The notes under the pieces were generated by a model. That model made no database searches. It saw only the letters and a program-made list of their open reading frames with translations, and was not told the DNA's origin. A stretch of 64,000 nt of DNA from Haematococcus lacustris (Eukaryota > Chlorophyta > Chlorophyceae > Chlamydomonadales > Haematococcaceae), in NCBI GenBank assembly GCA_030144725.1, contig JASKMD010000018.1, positions 4,549,803 through 4,613,802 on the forward strand. Reading direction: 5' to 3'. Below are positions 21,016 to 31,561 of the stretch, piece by piece. The first letter of the stretch is position 1. Each line of letters begins with the position of its first letter. Made by a program: the position numbers and the translations under genes.

Positions 21016-21262
21016 ATGGGCTAGGAGGGGGTGGGCTGGGAGGGTTCAGGCTGGGAGGGGGTGGGCTGGGAGGGTTCAGGCTGGGAGGGGGTGGGCTGGG
21101 AGAGGGTGGGCTGGGAGGGGTGGGCTGGGAGGGGTGGGCTGGGAGGGGTAGGGCTGGGAGGGATTGGGCTGGGAAGGATGGGTTGGGAGGGGTGGGCTGG
21201 GCAAGGAGGGGGTAGGCTGGGAGGGGTTGGGCTGGGAGGGATTGGGTTGGGAGGGGGGGGTT
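21016..21262. repeat. G-rich minisatellite (GGGCTGGGAGGGGT units)
   Basis: Degenerate units of about 14-30 bp with the core GGGCTGGGAGGG repeat about 15 times. The Ser/Pro/Gln frames on the minus strand come from this tract. It lies inside the 18.7-22.0 kb TIR element. Confidence 0.9.
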
Positions 21263-21984
21263 CCTGCAATGAGGTGGGCTCCTGCGATGATGGGTGGAGA
21301 TGGGGCGGGCGTGGTGGGTCGTTGCATGCCGTGGCCTTGCACCATTCTGGTGTACATGATGTAACTTCAAAGCTGTCTAACAGATAGAGGCCTGGGCTGT
21401 TTGTTGTGCAATTTGTTTCAGTAGATGCGCCAATGGGTCAAGAACAAACATTTTATAGCCATTTTCCTGTGGGTGCAGCGAGTGAAACACAGTGGAGGAC
21501 GCAGTGGAGGAGGGGGTGGGTAAGCCGGTGATACCTTAGTGTGCGCCGACCCAAATGATATATACGGCAGAAGCGAGTATAACAATATGTTCCAAACACC
21601 CCGTCAAGGTGCCCTGCACGTCCGGCAGACATCGCGTTGGGTGTTGGCCGGACATTCCATTTGTGCACAACCAGCTCACTACGCTAGGTAGATGGGGTCA
21701 CAGCGATGTAGCTCACCGTGCCAAGGAGACCCGTCTCGCCGATGTGATTTGTTCGCGGGCACATGTGGCAGTACGCGAGCAAAGACTCCAATGGCTAGCG
21801 CTGATGGTCAGATTACGCGGACTAAACCGCCAGTGCCAATGTGATAAACGCTATCGAAAACAGTGCAGTATTGAGAGAGTACTTGCATGCATATTACCAA
21901 CCCCATGTTGGGGGCGCCTGACTTTGGGTCCGGTTTTTGATTTTCACCAAATCAGCGTATCACCAACAAGGCGTATCACTACAG

Positions 21985-22598
21985 TATCTTCTACCTTTGC
22001 AGCGGTCTCCCAACCCGCATATAGAAATGAAAACTCACAAGCACCCCATGAAGGCCAGGCCAGTTAGGTCATTATAGGCCCATATGTAAACGTATAGGAC
22101 ACTGGCATACCACAAAAAGTAGTTCAGGCAACCATTGCTCCTATTGCTATGATACATGTGAGCACTACATGCTCTGCTGCTTATCCACAACGTGAACACG
22201 TGATCATGCAGCACCCTGATGGCTGGCCATGTGTAGCAGCCAGGGCCACAGCCTCCAGTGCTTGGCAGACCTAGCAGAGCCAAGGGGTCCCTGAGGTCCC
22301 ATGCCGCCACCCCCTCCCAAGATTCCCAGGTTGCCCATGATCAGCACCTCCTTCCCACCATTCACCATCCCACCGGCCCACCAGCACCTTGATAGGAGCA
22401 GGTCCCAACCCAAGCAACCGCCTGACCTTCCACCGTAAGGTCGGTTTCCAGGCACAGCAGCGACCTTACCGTTTGGGCATGTGGTCACGTTTGCACGACT
22501 GTCTTCACGGCAGTGTACTTGGCCACGTACAGCCACACTTCCAATCAGCACACGATACGCGTTCCGCTTTGCCTTCTAATGTTACCCCAAGACCTTAC
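21985..22598. other. No clear gene; possible 3' end of the VTT gene
   Basis: The minus strand here carries an open frame with a Gly-rich tail (ILGGGGGMGP, stop at 22,204) that could be a last exon of the VTT-domain gene, because its exon ending at 22,599 is followed by a good donor (GTAAGG). I could not confirm the junction. Nothing else is recognisable. Confidence 0.3.
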
Positions 22599-25500
22599 CC
22601 AGCGCATGCGGTCCGGCACTCAGCTGCTGGCATGCTGTCTGTGCCAGCAACGGCACCTCCTCCGCAGGCCTCAGGAAAGCTGGGTCCTCCTCTCCGCCTC
22701 CCCCTTCCCCACCATCCATCCCCTCCTCTCTGGCAACGGCCCGCAGTGCTTGCTTCAGAGCCAAGCCCACGTATAGCACTGCAATGACGGCCAGGCTGCC
22801 TGCTATTACCACCACGGCTAGCTGACCCCGGGCATCACCCAGCTTGCCTCCCTCCTGGATGGTCTTGATGATGTTGTTGCTGGTGGAGCCAACGTAAGTG
22901 TAGAGCAAGGTGTAGGGCAGCATGGCCAGTGCCGTGGCCAGGGCGAACAGGCGTAGCCGCATGCACGTCAGGGCTAGGGCATAGTTCATAATGCTGCGGC
23001 CAGGGCAGGGGCAGCAGGCAGGCAGGCGAGCAGCAGCTGTTGGTGGTGGTTGGTGTTTTACAGTCACACAGCTGACAGCCGCAGGGCTGTTCAGCGAGAC
23101 TCCAGCTGCTGCTGATGAATCTCTCGGGAAACCCAAGTTGCCTAAAAAGGCCACCGCCCGTTTCAATGCACATCGCGCGATGGCTCAGAAGAAGTGGAAG
23201 GGCACCGACAAGCAAAAGAAGGGCCCGGCACAGAAACTGAAAGGTGCGTGTCCCTAGCCGACTGTGTGCTACATGGATTGAGCGATGTGTAGTTACCCGT
23301 CGCTACTGTTGGTTCCATCGCGGCATCTGGCTCACCTCAAGGAAAACAACGACAGGAGCGCAGAAATGGCTGGAACACTAGGAATGCTTAACCCGGTGCC
23401 ACCATGTCAGCCACCATGTATGTGCCTTGTGTGCATGGCTGCAGTTGGAGAAGGACATGGAGGAGGTGTCCATGGAGCGCCATGGGCGTGCCAAGCAGCT
23501 GGTGGTGTGCTTTGGCACTGCTAGCATTGGCACCAGGGGTGGGTGGGGTGCTGATGCGGTGCTGCGGGCCTGCTGCAAGGTGGTGTGCAGGCCCAGGGGC
23601 TCAGACCAGCTGCGGGGCAGGGTGGTGCTTGTTGATGAGCACCGCACCACCCGGGTCAGCTCAGCAGTGGATGGCAAGCAGCCATGTGAGGAGGAGCTGG
23701 GCCATGAGCAGCCCACCAGGCGTGCAGGCTGGAAGCCCCCAACAGGGCAGATGGATCTCCGCCTATAGCGCCCAGCATGGAGCCAGCAGCATGACCAGCC
23801 TGTGCGGGGCCTGATGTGGTGCCCGGTAGTGGCCCCCCGCAAGCCCCCACAGGCCCCATGCAGCAGCCAGGAAGCCACACTGGCAGCAGCCTCAGAACCA
23901 GGGCCCAGCACTCCCCCTCCAGCCAAGCGCAGCAAGCACACCAAGGCTGAGCAGGCAGCTAAGCTGAGCGAGGGCAAGGCTGCCAAAGCCAAGCCAGGAC
24001 CACAGCCAGGCAGGTGGCTGGACAGGGACTGCAATGCAGCGCTGAACATGCAGTGCATTGGGGTGAGCATGTGGCGCCCGCTGGAGCTGTGCTGGTGGCC
24101 AGAGCAGGGAGCTCTGCCAGCCAAGGGCAAGGAGGACCCTGGCCTGGGCTACGAGCGCCTGCGAGACAAGCCTCCCAAGGCCCAGCAACAGCAGGCTGTT
24201 GCGGCACAGTAGTGTGTGCCCCCTTTTGTTGAGCTGTCATCAGCTTACAATCAGCGCATGTTTTTCATGCCAACACACAATAGCCCTCGCGGTCAGGCAA
24301 CAGTGTAGGTGGTAGGCACTCATGCATCATGCACCACTAGTGGCCGCAAGTATTCCCGTTAGTGGCTGCTAGTGGCCACTACTGGTCCAGCTCAAATGGG
24401 GGCCCAAGTGAGGGACAAGGGTGCTGTTCAGCTAGACTGTTCAGCTAGAGGAGCTGTCAGGCAGAAGCAGGCAGAAGGAGACAGCTCCAGTGCATAGAGC
24501 CTACAACCTAGTGCATACAGCCCAGTGCACAGTGCATATACCTACGCAGTAGTGTCAGCAGTCATGGGGGTGGAGATGCCAGCCAGCGAGCCGCCCACAT
24601 ACGGCCGGAGAGCATCACGTCTGTCTATCAATATCAAAGCACTGGAAGGAGCAGCTTATGGCAATGCGGCATAAGAAATGACTGGCTAAAGCACCTCGAC
24701 CAGCTGTGAAACTGCCCTTACCTAGTCAAAGAACCAGCACTGTCAACACCAATTCTCAGCCTGGAAGCATAACATCTGCCCTAGGTGAAGATCTTGCAGA
24801 AGCAGCCAAAGGTACTATGGCATCGGCACTTGCAGCAATTACAACGATTGCAGCAGACACAGCTATGACACCTCCCTCCCATAGCCTGGACGCTGACGCT
24901 CTCGTGGTACCAAAAGCATTTGCAGGATCATTATACACAAATGTGACCTATGGTGCTCCAGTAGCAGCTCAATTCAAACTTTTTGACATGGAACAGGGCG
25001 TTTCCATGGTGCTATGACAGTTTGTGTCACTACCAACAGCAGCAGCAGCAGCAGCTTTGCATGGCATGGCATCTGGCAAAGCGGCAAGACACACGATTAT
25101 GATCTCCACCGCATGTGTTGTGCTCAGACGCCAGTGCCTCCACCCCACCCCTCAGGCCCATCAGCCCTGTTCTACTAGGTGCTACCGGGTGCAGTGGGGC
25201 TACCGGGGTTGCTTTCTTGCAGTGAAACTTTTACACGATAAAAGTGCCTGCCCTCACAGCACATTACCCCCCTACTATTTTGGGCAAGGGCCCTACATTA
25301 CGTTGCATTTTTAGCTCCAGATCTGTAGCATTCTGCACATTGCCACAGCACATTGCCCTTACAGCCTCCCCCTCTCACCTATCTGGGAGCACTGGAGACA
25401 GGCGCAGTAGGAGGACCAGGCGCAGGCCATCCTTCTGAAACAACGCCTTCTCTATGAGTGTCCATGAGGGGAAGCGTGAGTGCAGGCAGGCAGTCAGGGC

Positions 25501-27330
25501 ATCCCTGCAGCAGCAGCCTGGCAAGCGCTGAGCAGGCACAGGCTGGCAAAAAGTCAGGGCATCCCTGCAACAACTCTCCACTAGCTGTCCTGCAGCAGCA
25601 GCTCTGGAGTACACAGCACTTCTCCAGAAACAGTCATCCACTGTCCTGACCAGGCACTGAACCTGTGGCTGCACATCATTGAGGCACGCACTGCAAACCT
25701 CTCCTATCCAGGCAACAAGGCAGCTGCGCTTAGTCAGAAGTAGGGTTGGCAGTAACATTTGCTGCTGCTGCTGCTGCTCCATGACGATGGGTGACGCTGC
25801 CTCGTGGCACTGGCACTGGCACGGGCATTGCTGGCCTGCTGCGGCGATGTAACGCTGTGAAGAGCTGCGCACTGGAAGCTGAGGGGCGAATGTGGAAGGT
25901 CAGGGGCAGCTGTAGGGAAGAGGTGCAGGGGCAGGGGTAGCTGCAAGGCTGCCATGCCTGTTGGAGTGCCTGTTGTGTTGGCCAAGGCTGCTGGAGCTTC
26001 CACCTCTATGCAAACCGCTTGGCAGGCGGCTGGGTTGGGACACCAATGCAGCGCTAGGCTGGCTGCATGTTAAGGGAAGCAAATGGCGCCCCCTGGAGCT
26101 GCGCTGGGGCCTGGCTGCACGGCACTGTGCTGCTTGGGCCTCAAGGCATAGCAGCGGATCAGCAAGCAGCTGCATGGTTGGCCACCCAAGCCCAATCTTG
26201 AAAGAGCCAAGAGTCATCTATGTTGCTGCAAAGCACCCTGCCATACTGCCAGCACTCAGCCACATGGTCGGCGGCTATAGCCAGGAGCTATCATGGCCGG
26301 CAGCTCTGGTGCAACAAGAAAAGATAGGTGAGGGGTAGGCAGCGGTTGCGTGGTAGGTTGTGGAGCGCAGGCGGTGAGGTTGCAGGGCTGGACACTGCGC
26401 TACTCTATGAGTGGGCGACCACTGCCTGAGCAAGAGGGCTCAGCAACGCTGCATCACCAGGTAGGCGTACCAGGTAGGCATGGTGGAGTGTGCAGCGGTG
26501 TGCACCGGCAAGGCCGGAAACTCACTTGAACATGTAGCGGCCAAGGAGGAAGGCGAGGCATTGCCCTGTGTATGTACCTACGAAATAAGCAAACAAAAGA
26601 CAAAGGCCAGGGGTGAGGTGGAGAGGCACACGGGCATGCGTGGAGAGGCCCATAGGATGTTCCATTTCAGGTCCAGGGGCTGGCTAGCAGGCCCCAGGTA
26701 CTGTGTGCAGGTGGCAGCAGCAGTCAAGACCAGCCCACCACATAGTAGCACAGCTCTGGGTAGGGTGCAGGGGAAGCTGGCCTGATGGATAAGACAGCAA
26801 GCACGTGACTGGTGAAGTCAGCTGCACCCTTCTACGCAAGTGCTGCCTTGAGCAGGGCAGGCAATGCTGGGTGGGCTCACCTACAAAGGCTGCAAGGAAG
26901 CCCAGCGGTACTCCGAAAACAGCCCCAGCAAACAATTGGCAGAGAGCAGAGGGAAGGAGTAGTATGGTGGACGTTGCATTGACAAGGATAAACACTGGCA
27001 GGACCTCCCACTCGTGCTCCTGCAGCATCACGGATGCAGCTCAGGAGGAATGGATATGTAACTGTCAAGCGGCATGCAAGTGTGGCGTTTATTGCATGAC
27101 TAGCAACCAGCCACATCACCCAATGACGACGCAGTAGGGCTGTTGGCAGGGATGTGGGTGATCGGTCATCACATAGCTGTCACATGGCTTGCACGAACCA
27201 CACTATAAGCGTAAGCTCGCGTGATGCTGTCTCCGTTGAAGTAATGTGCAAGCAGGAGAATGCAAGCGCAAGAAACGACGAGTAGCAAAGCCTTTAACAC
27301 GCGAATTGTTTTCTTGCCTAGAGCTGCCAT
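22599..27330 (-). CDS. VTT-domain (TVP38/TMEM64/DedA) membrane protein, five exons seen
   Basis: Exons on the minus strand: 27202-27330, 26881-27019, 26526-26577, 25379-25504, 22599-22993. All phases join. Exon 1 (MAALGKKTIRVLKALLLVV) gives a cytosolic basic tip and first membrane helix. Exon 2 holds the VTT start (WEVLPVFILVNATSTILLLP, then FAGAVFGVPLGFLAAFVG). Exon 3 adds TYTGQCLAFLLGRYMF. Exon 4 has the family hallmark LVLLLRLSPVLP. Exon 5 continues SIMNYALALTCMRLRLF, YVGS and a last membrane helix, then an acidic Gly/Glu tail. The family sits in endomembranes, often Golgi, ER or plastid, and VMP1/TMEM41B relatives scramble lipids. Activity of this member is unknown. The 3' end past the GTAAGG donor at 22,598 is unresolved. 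Confidence 0.88.
23084..24437 (+). mobile_element. Fanzor-family copy B, most complete in the window
   Basis: The body is 23101-24420, flanked by GGGCTGTTCAGCGAGAC (23084-23100) and a copy with two mismatches (24421-24437). It lies in the last annotated intron of the VTT gene, opposite to it. Exon 1 starts at 23180 ([18 protein letters not shown]) and ends with a GTGCGTG donor; the acceptor has decayed (GCAG in copy C, GCGG here). The ORF 23427-24212 encodes VVCFGTASIGTRGGWGADAV (RuvC-I region), RVVLVDEHRTTRVSSAV (RuvC-II/zinc-finger region), PVRGLMWCP and [14 protein letters not shown] (RuvC-III). One in-frame TAG lies at 23766-23768. The 3' region keeps the small hairpin but has lost the 5' arm of the large one. 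Some zinc-finger Cys are Ser and the expected first catalytic Asp is Thr, so the product is probably inactive. Confidence 0.82.
24438..25378. other. VTT-gene intron; weak ORF at 24706-25017
   Basis: The + strand ORF at 24706-25017 (104 codons, Thr/Ala-rich) has no recognisable domain and could be a remnant of a mobile element. CAG/GCA simple repeats lie near 25,036-25,055. Otherwise this is intronic sequence between VTT exons 4 and 5. Confidence 0.35.
26021..26112 (+). pseudogene. Fanzor-family fragment L in a VTT intron
   Basis: The + strand reads RRLGWDTNAALGWLHVKGSK followed by WRPLELRW. It aligns with the family block [29 protein letters not shown]. The RuvC-III Asp and Asn positions are partly kept (D-T-N-A-A). 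Only this block survives, so it is an old relic. Confidence 0.65.
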
Positions 27331-27410
27331 CACCCGCAATACGGGGGTATGGGGCGCACAGAGACGTGCAAGGCTACAATTTGGGTTGGGACTTTGCGTT
27401 CTGTCACTTT

Positions 27411-27470
27411 TGCATTCTTGCATTCTTGCATGCAATGTATGAATTATCAATGCAAGAATGCAAGAATGCA
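27411..27470. repeat. Perfect 20 bp inverted repeat upstream of the VTT gene
   Basis: TGCATTCTTGCATTCTTGCA (27411-27430) and its exact reverse complement (27451-27470) are separated by 20 bp. A further partial copy follows at about 27,474-27,488. Each arm is itself about two TGCATTCT units. It begins 81 bp upstream of the VTT start codon at 27,330, so it may be a regulatory site or a hairpin in the 5' leader. Confidence 0.85.
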
Positions 27471-27489
27471 GTCCTGAATGCAAGAATGC

Positions 27490-28190
27490 AACATCACAGG
27501 CCAACCACGCTGTGCTGTAGCATCCGCGGCAAAGCCAGCGAAGGGCCAGTGAAGGCAGCAATGCGCCCTGGCGTGTCCGCTAACATTAGCTCCGGACCAA
27601 AAATGCTAGTACTAGCTCATAACATCGCTGATGTTATCATGGGGGGGGAGCCGCCCCAAGAACCAGAGTGTATCACAAGCAATATTGGTACCCGCTCTGC
27701 GCCATGCACTTTCAACCCCGGTGGATTTGAACTAAACAGAGACCCACACTGGGCAAGCGAGATTTTACGGGGGATGGACAGCGCACTAGACCCAGGGGAA
27801 AACACTTCCGTCTTACACACTCCTCGCCACGAAGCCCCTAGCGGCGTAAAGGCTGTACGCTTCCGACGTGCGTCTCTCGTGACAACACTATTTACAGCTC
27901 AAGTGGGTGCCCCGACTTGCAAAAATGTGGTTGGGATGGCTTGCACATACATATCAATTTTCCGGAGTTTGAGCTCAAGAGCTTTCTTTCCTGCTGTTGC
28001 AGCTGCCCAGTGCTGCCGACATAGGCAAGGGGAAAGACGACCTCAACACACATCCTCCTGCTGGTATGTTCTTGTTTACAGGATGTAGTAAGCAATCACC
28101 CATTACCAATTGATTGTGCGTTCATGAAGTCCCATGCCTCCATTTGTCATACACAGTGCAATTGTCCCTTTCATTATCATCCTGCCAGCC
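27490..28190. other. No assigned gene; one weak + strand ORF
   Basis: An open frame ending at 28,088 covers this stretch, with compositions such as GGEPPQEPECITSNIGTRSA. It lacks recognisable motifs, and its upstream part overlaps the VTT promoter and hairpin. I cannot say whether it is coding. Confidence 0.3.
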
Positions 28191-28193
28191 GCC

Positions 28194-28690
28194 TTGTCCC
28201 TCACTAGGGCCTCCATTTGAGCCGGATCAGAAGTACCCACTAGCAGCCACTAGCAACCACTAGCAGCCACTAACTAGATCCGACTCAAACAGTGTTATTG
28301 GGCTGTGTGGAGTAAACTCAGTGCACATGGCACATGAGCCGCCTACCACCTACACTATTGCCTGACCCGTTAGGGCAACGTGTAGAGTTGGCATGACAAA
28401 ACATGCACTAATTGTAAGCTGATGACAGCTCAGATGGGGGGGGCACACATTACTGTGCCTCAGCAGGCTGCTGCTGCTCCTGGGCCTTGGGGGGCTTGTC
28501 TCGCACCCGCTTGTAGCCCAGGCCAGGGTACTCCTTGCCCTTGGCTGGCAGAGCTCCCTGGTCTGGCCAGTAGCACAGCTCCAGCGGCCGCCACCTGCTC
28601 TCCCCAATGCGCTGCATGTTCAGCGCTGCATTGCAGTCCCTGTCCAGCCACCTGCCTGGCTGTGGTGCTGGCTTGGCTTTGGCAGCCTGA
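28194..28690 (-). mobile_element. Fanzor-family copy F, 5'-truncated
   Basis: In element sense it keeps [22 protein letters not shown], then [40 protein letters not shown] and the stop, plus the whole 3' noncoding region. It is truncated 5' of the RuvC-III segment. The large hairpin arms are 28216-28228 and 28277-28289, of the GGATC subtype. The 3' end GTGAGGGACAAG is followed by GCGGCTGGCAGGATG in the flank. I found no matching 5' direct repeat. Confidence 0.8.
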
Positions 28691-28844
28691 CAGTCGCGCA
28701 GCACTGCCCTGCCCTTCCCCTTCCTTCCAGCGCATATTTCCCTACTAAGAGATGCGTTATCTAAAATCTGAACTGTCAGTACGTATACCTAAAACAGGCG
28801 GCACCAATACCTAACTTCCTACCCCTACTACCTTCCGAGGGTGG

Positions 28845-29215
28845 GGCGAGAGGTGTTGGCATGAAACACATGCTCTGATATAAGCACCAGCTTAAGCATT
28901 GCCTAGGGCACACTTGGTACTGTGCTACAGGCTGCTGGGCCGCTGGATGTTGAGGGCTGCGTTGCAGTCCCTGTCCACCCATTTGCCAAGGTCCCCAAGG
29001 GTAGCCTGGTCCAGCTTAGGGCACCACATGAGGCCCCGCACTGGCGCCTCCAGGCTGACCGCAATAAGCGGTGCTGCACCTGACCTGGCTGGGGCTTGCT
29101 GCGGTCCAGCCCCGCCTCACAGGGCTGGGGGCTGTTCATAGCTAAGCTGACCCTGCTAGTGCGGAACTCATCCACAGTCACCACCTTGCCTGGCAGCCTG
29201 GCACCACTCTCACTC
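28845..29215 (-). pseudogene. Fanzor-family fragment E, divergent lineage
   Basis: In minus sense it reads VTVDEFRTSRVSLAMNSPQP (RuvC-II/zinc-finger region), then after a frameshift PVRGLMWCPKLDQATLGDLG and [15 protein letters not shown] (RuvC-III). Just after the stop region a small hairpin GCATGTGTTTCATGC with trailing CAAC is kept, as in fragments K and I. The large terminal hairpin is absent. It is an older subfamily. Confidence 0.75.
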
Positions 29216-29251
29216 TAAATTCCTTCCTGCAGACAGACCAGACTGCACTTC

Positions 29252-31561
29252 ATGACCCCTGCCTGCATGGTTCCTGCAGGCCGGCGTGAAAGAAACTGGG
29301 TGGGCACCACATATGGCGTAACCAGTGCACCTGCCAGCAACGACGAAGACGATGACCCCGTTGCCTGGCTGATTGGACGATCGAAATCCGCTGGTAGCAA
29401 CAAACTCCCACCCACGATCCAGCCTGGCCACCCCTCCAGCCAGCCAGGCACGCCCAGTCCCCTGGCAAGGCCGGCAGCAGCACCCACCCCTGGCTGTGCG
29501 CAAGGGCCTGCCAGCCCCCTGCCCAGCGACCCCCGTATGCCCAGCCTGGTTGCCTCACCATCCCAGCCAGCAGGCGTAGACGGTCGCAGGGCATCCCAGT
29601 GTGGTGCCATGCTCGACATACGACTACAACGAGCCAAGAGCCAACACAGCCCCTCCACCACCGCCACCTCCCCGTTGCCTATTGGCTCCACTGGGCCGCA
29701 CACAGGGCATGACTCCCTGTCTGGTGTGCTGCACAGACCAGGGAGCAGCAGTGAATTGCCTGACTGGCTGCTGCCCTCCGTGCCCCCACACCGCAGCCCA
29801 GGCAACAGCTCTGCCACAGCTGCTGCTGCAGCAGCCAGCAGCCCACCGCAAGGCCCGGGTGTAGATGCCTTGCTGCCGGTGTTGCACATGCCAGCACGAT
29901 TCAACCGCGGGGTGGAACCACACCGCAGCCCCTGCCTGTTCACGTCCCTGTCAGCCAGTCATGCGCAGCCCGCTGCTGCTCTCAGTCCCCCGCCCGACCT
30001 GGTCGCAGCTCGCGGCAGCTGTCCCGACAGCCCAGGCCGCCTTTCCTACTCACGCTGTCAAGCCCTTGCAGCTGGCCGGCTGTCCAGTGGAGGGGGTTGG
30101 GAGCCAGGCTCGAGGGCCAGCTCCCAGGGCCTGGGGCTAGGGCTGGCAAAGAGCTCAGACGTGATGTCAGAGGAGGCCGTGGCGTCTTATGAGCAGCGCA
30201 AGGGGTATGAGGGGATGCTGGGGTCTAGCTCTGCCGATGTTGGTGTGGAGTCTTTCATGGACGAGGCAGTTAGCTCGGCAGTTAGGTCACACCTGGAGGA
30301 CGGGGAGGGCTGTGTGGGCGTGGCGGGCTGTGTGCGGCTGCGCCCTCTTCAGCACCTCAGCCCTGGCCCTGGCCAGCTGCCCTGTCCTGGCCCAGGGGCC
30401 AGCAGGTGGCACCATGCGCAAGTGTCAACGCTGCTCTCGCGCCGGGCTGGCCGACAGCAACAGAGTGTGGATGGAGCTGACGCTTGCAGCCAAGGCCAGG
30501 GAGCTCCTAGTCAGGGGTCAATGGCAGTAGGGGCAGCAGGGGTAGGGTGTGAGGGTTGGTCCAGAGACCTGGGACTGCTGCCTCCTCCTCGAAGCCCTGG
30601 ACCCCCTCCTGACTGGCTGTCAGTGGCCCAGGCAGGAGGCAGGGTGGTGGAGTGTGGGGCAGATGAGGACCCCCTCTCCCCTGTGGCCGACCCCAGTGAC
30701 AGCAGCAGCAGCAGACCAGAGGGGCAGCGCAGGCATCATGCCATGGGCGTGGCTGTGGCTGCGGCAGTGGGCCTAAGCAGGTTCAGGCGTGTGTCCCAAC
30801 TGGCGAGGGGAGACGCGGCTGCCTCTGCCGCATCTGCTGGAGCAGCGGCAGCCCAGGCTGCCTTTCGAGAGGCGGAAGCCAAGGACAGTGTTCTGCAGCA
30901 GCTGCTGGCTCTGCAAGACAATGTGCGGGCTGGTGTGGCGGCTACAGCTGCGGCAGGGTCGACAGTGGCAGGGGCCCATGGCAGCACTGCATCAGCAGGG
31001 GCTGCCTGGCAGCAGGTGGGGAGCCTGGTGCCCAGCCCCCCAGCTGCAGCCTCCCCATCACCAGGCCCAGCCAGGGGGCGGCGGCGCAGCGTTCTCTGGG
31101 ACACAGCCATGCCACCTGTAAACAGCCCACTCACCTCTTCTGCTCCCTCATGTGGCCCCTCAGCTGGGGAGGCTTCGGAAGCTTCGAAAGGTCCAGGGTT
31201 CGAATACTCTGGGGTGCAGGCTGGTGGAGGGGGCATGCCGGCAGTCCCACCGCTGGACCTGGTAGGCACTGGTTTGACTGAACCACGGCCCGCTGCAGGG
31301 GCAAGGCCTCGTCGCACCTCCCTGCTGATGACGTATCATCAGGAGGCTGAGGCTGCTGGCGGGGCAGGAGCAGGGGCTGGGCCAGGGGCAGGGGCTGTGC
31401 ACGTCCCCATTGGCTCTCCGCTGCCCAGCAAGTACTACTCAGAGACTGCAGCTCTGGCAGCTGCTGCAGGCCTCCTGGCACCAGTCGGTGGGGCAGCGGC
31501 CAGCACTGGACTAACTGATGCAACGGATGCAGGTGGGGTGATTGGGAGGGAGGAGCACTAG
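29252..31561 (+). CDS. Unidentified Ser/Pro/Ala-rich protein, 769 codons
   Basis: A long open frame begins at an ATG (MTPACMVPAGRRERN). Its third positions are strongly G/C, as in the genuine genes here. It is low-complexity, with Ser-Pro repeats, Gly/Ala runs, and a helix-like stretch AQAAFREAEAKDSVLQQLLA. There is an acidic DNEDDD-like patch (NDEDDDPVAW) near the N-terminus. No catalytic or binding domain is recognisable. It may be one large exon of a longer gene or a disordered regulatory protein. The Fanzor fragment E ends just upstream on the other strand. Confidence 0.5.
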   Translation: MTPACMVPAGRRERNWVGTTYGVTSAPASNDEDDDPVAWLIGRSKSAGSNKLPPTIQPGHPSSQPGTPSPLARPAAAPTPGCAQGPASPLPSDPRMPSLVASPSQPAGVDGRRASQCGAMLDIRLQRAKSQHSPSTTATSPLPIGSTGPHTGHDSLSGVLHRPGSSSELPDWLLPSVPPHRSPGNSSATAAAAAASSPPQGPGVDALLPVLHMPARFNRGVEPHRSPCLFTSLSASHAQPAAALSPPPDLVAARGSCPDSPGRLSYSRCQALAAGRLSSGGGWEPGSRASSQGLGLGLAKSSDVMSEEAVASYEQRKGYEGMLGSSSADVGVESFMDEAVSSAVRSHLEDGEGCVGVAGCVRLRPLQHLSPGPGQLPCPGPGASRWHHAQVSTLLSRRAGRQQQSVDGADACSQGQGAPSQGSMAVGAAGVGCEGWSRDLGLLPPPRSPGPPPDWLSVAQAGGRVVECGADEDPLSPVADPSDSSSSRPEGQRRHHAMGVAVAAAVGLSRFRRVSQLARGDAAASAASAGAAAAQAAFREAEAKDSVLQQLLALQDNVRAGVAATAAAGSTVAGAHGSTASAGAAWQQVGSLVPSPPAAASPSPGPARGRRRSVLWDTAMPPVNSPLTSSAPSCGPSAGEASEASKGPGFEYSGVQAGGGGMPAVPPLDLVGTGLTEPRPAAGARPRRTSLLMTYHQEAEAAGGAGAGAGPGAGAVHVPIGSPLPSKYYSETAALAAAAGLLAPVGGAAASTGLTDATDAGGVIGREEH

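Larger units (their letters stand above)
18703..21984. mobile_element. About 3.3 kb DNA transposon with TIRs, carrying nested insertions
   Basis: The left end CCGTAGTGATACGCC (18703) continues CTTGTTGGTGAT. The right end is its inverted counterpart ending at 21984, with one mismatch in the outer bases. TA flanks both ends (18701-18702 and 21985-21986), suggesting a TA target. Farther in, GGGTCAGGCGCCCCCAAC near 19,849 is mirrored by GTTGGGGGCGCCTGACTT near 21,903, so the left arm has been split by later insertions, including the hAT-like element at 19,041. The interior holds minus-strand ORFs at 20,261-21,017. The superfamily is not certain. Confidence 0.65.

Noticed and set aside
22569..23215. 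Minus-strand N-terminal extension of the VTT exon (from 23,166)
   Set aside because: That extension is the antisense of the Fanzor copy B 5' end and the intron. The exon starts at the acceptor at 22,993, where the phase matches exon 4.
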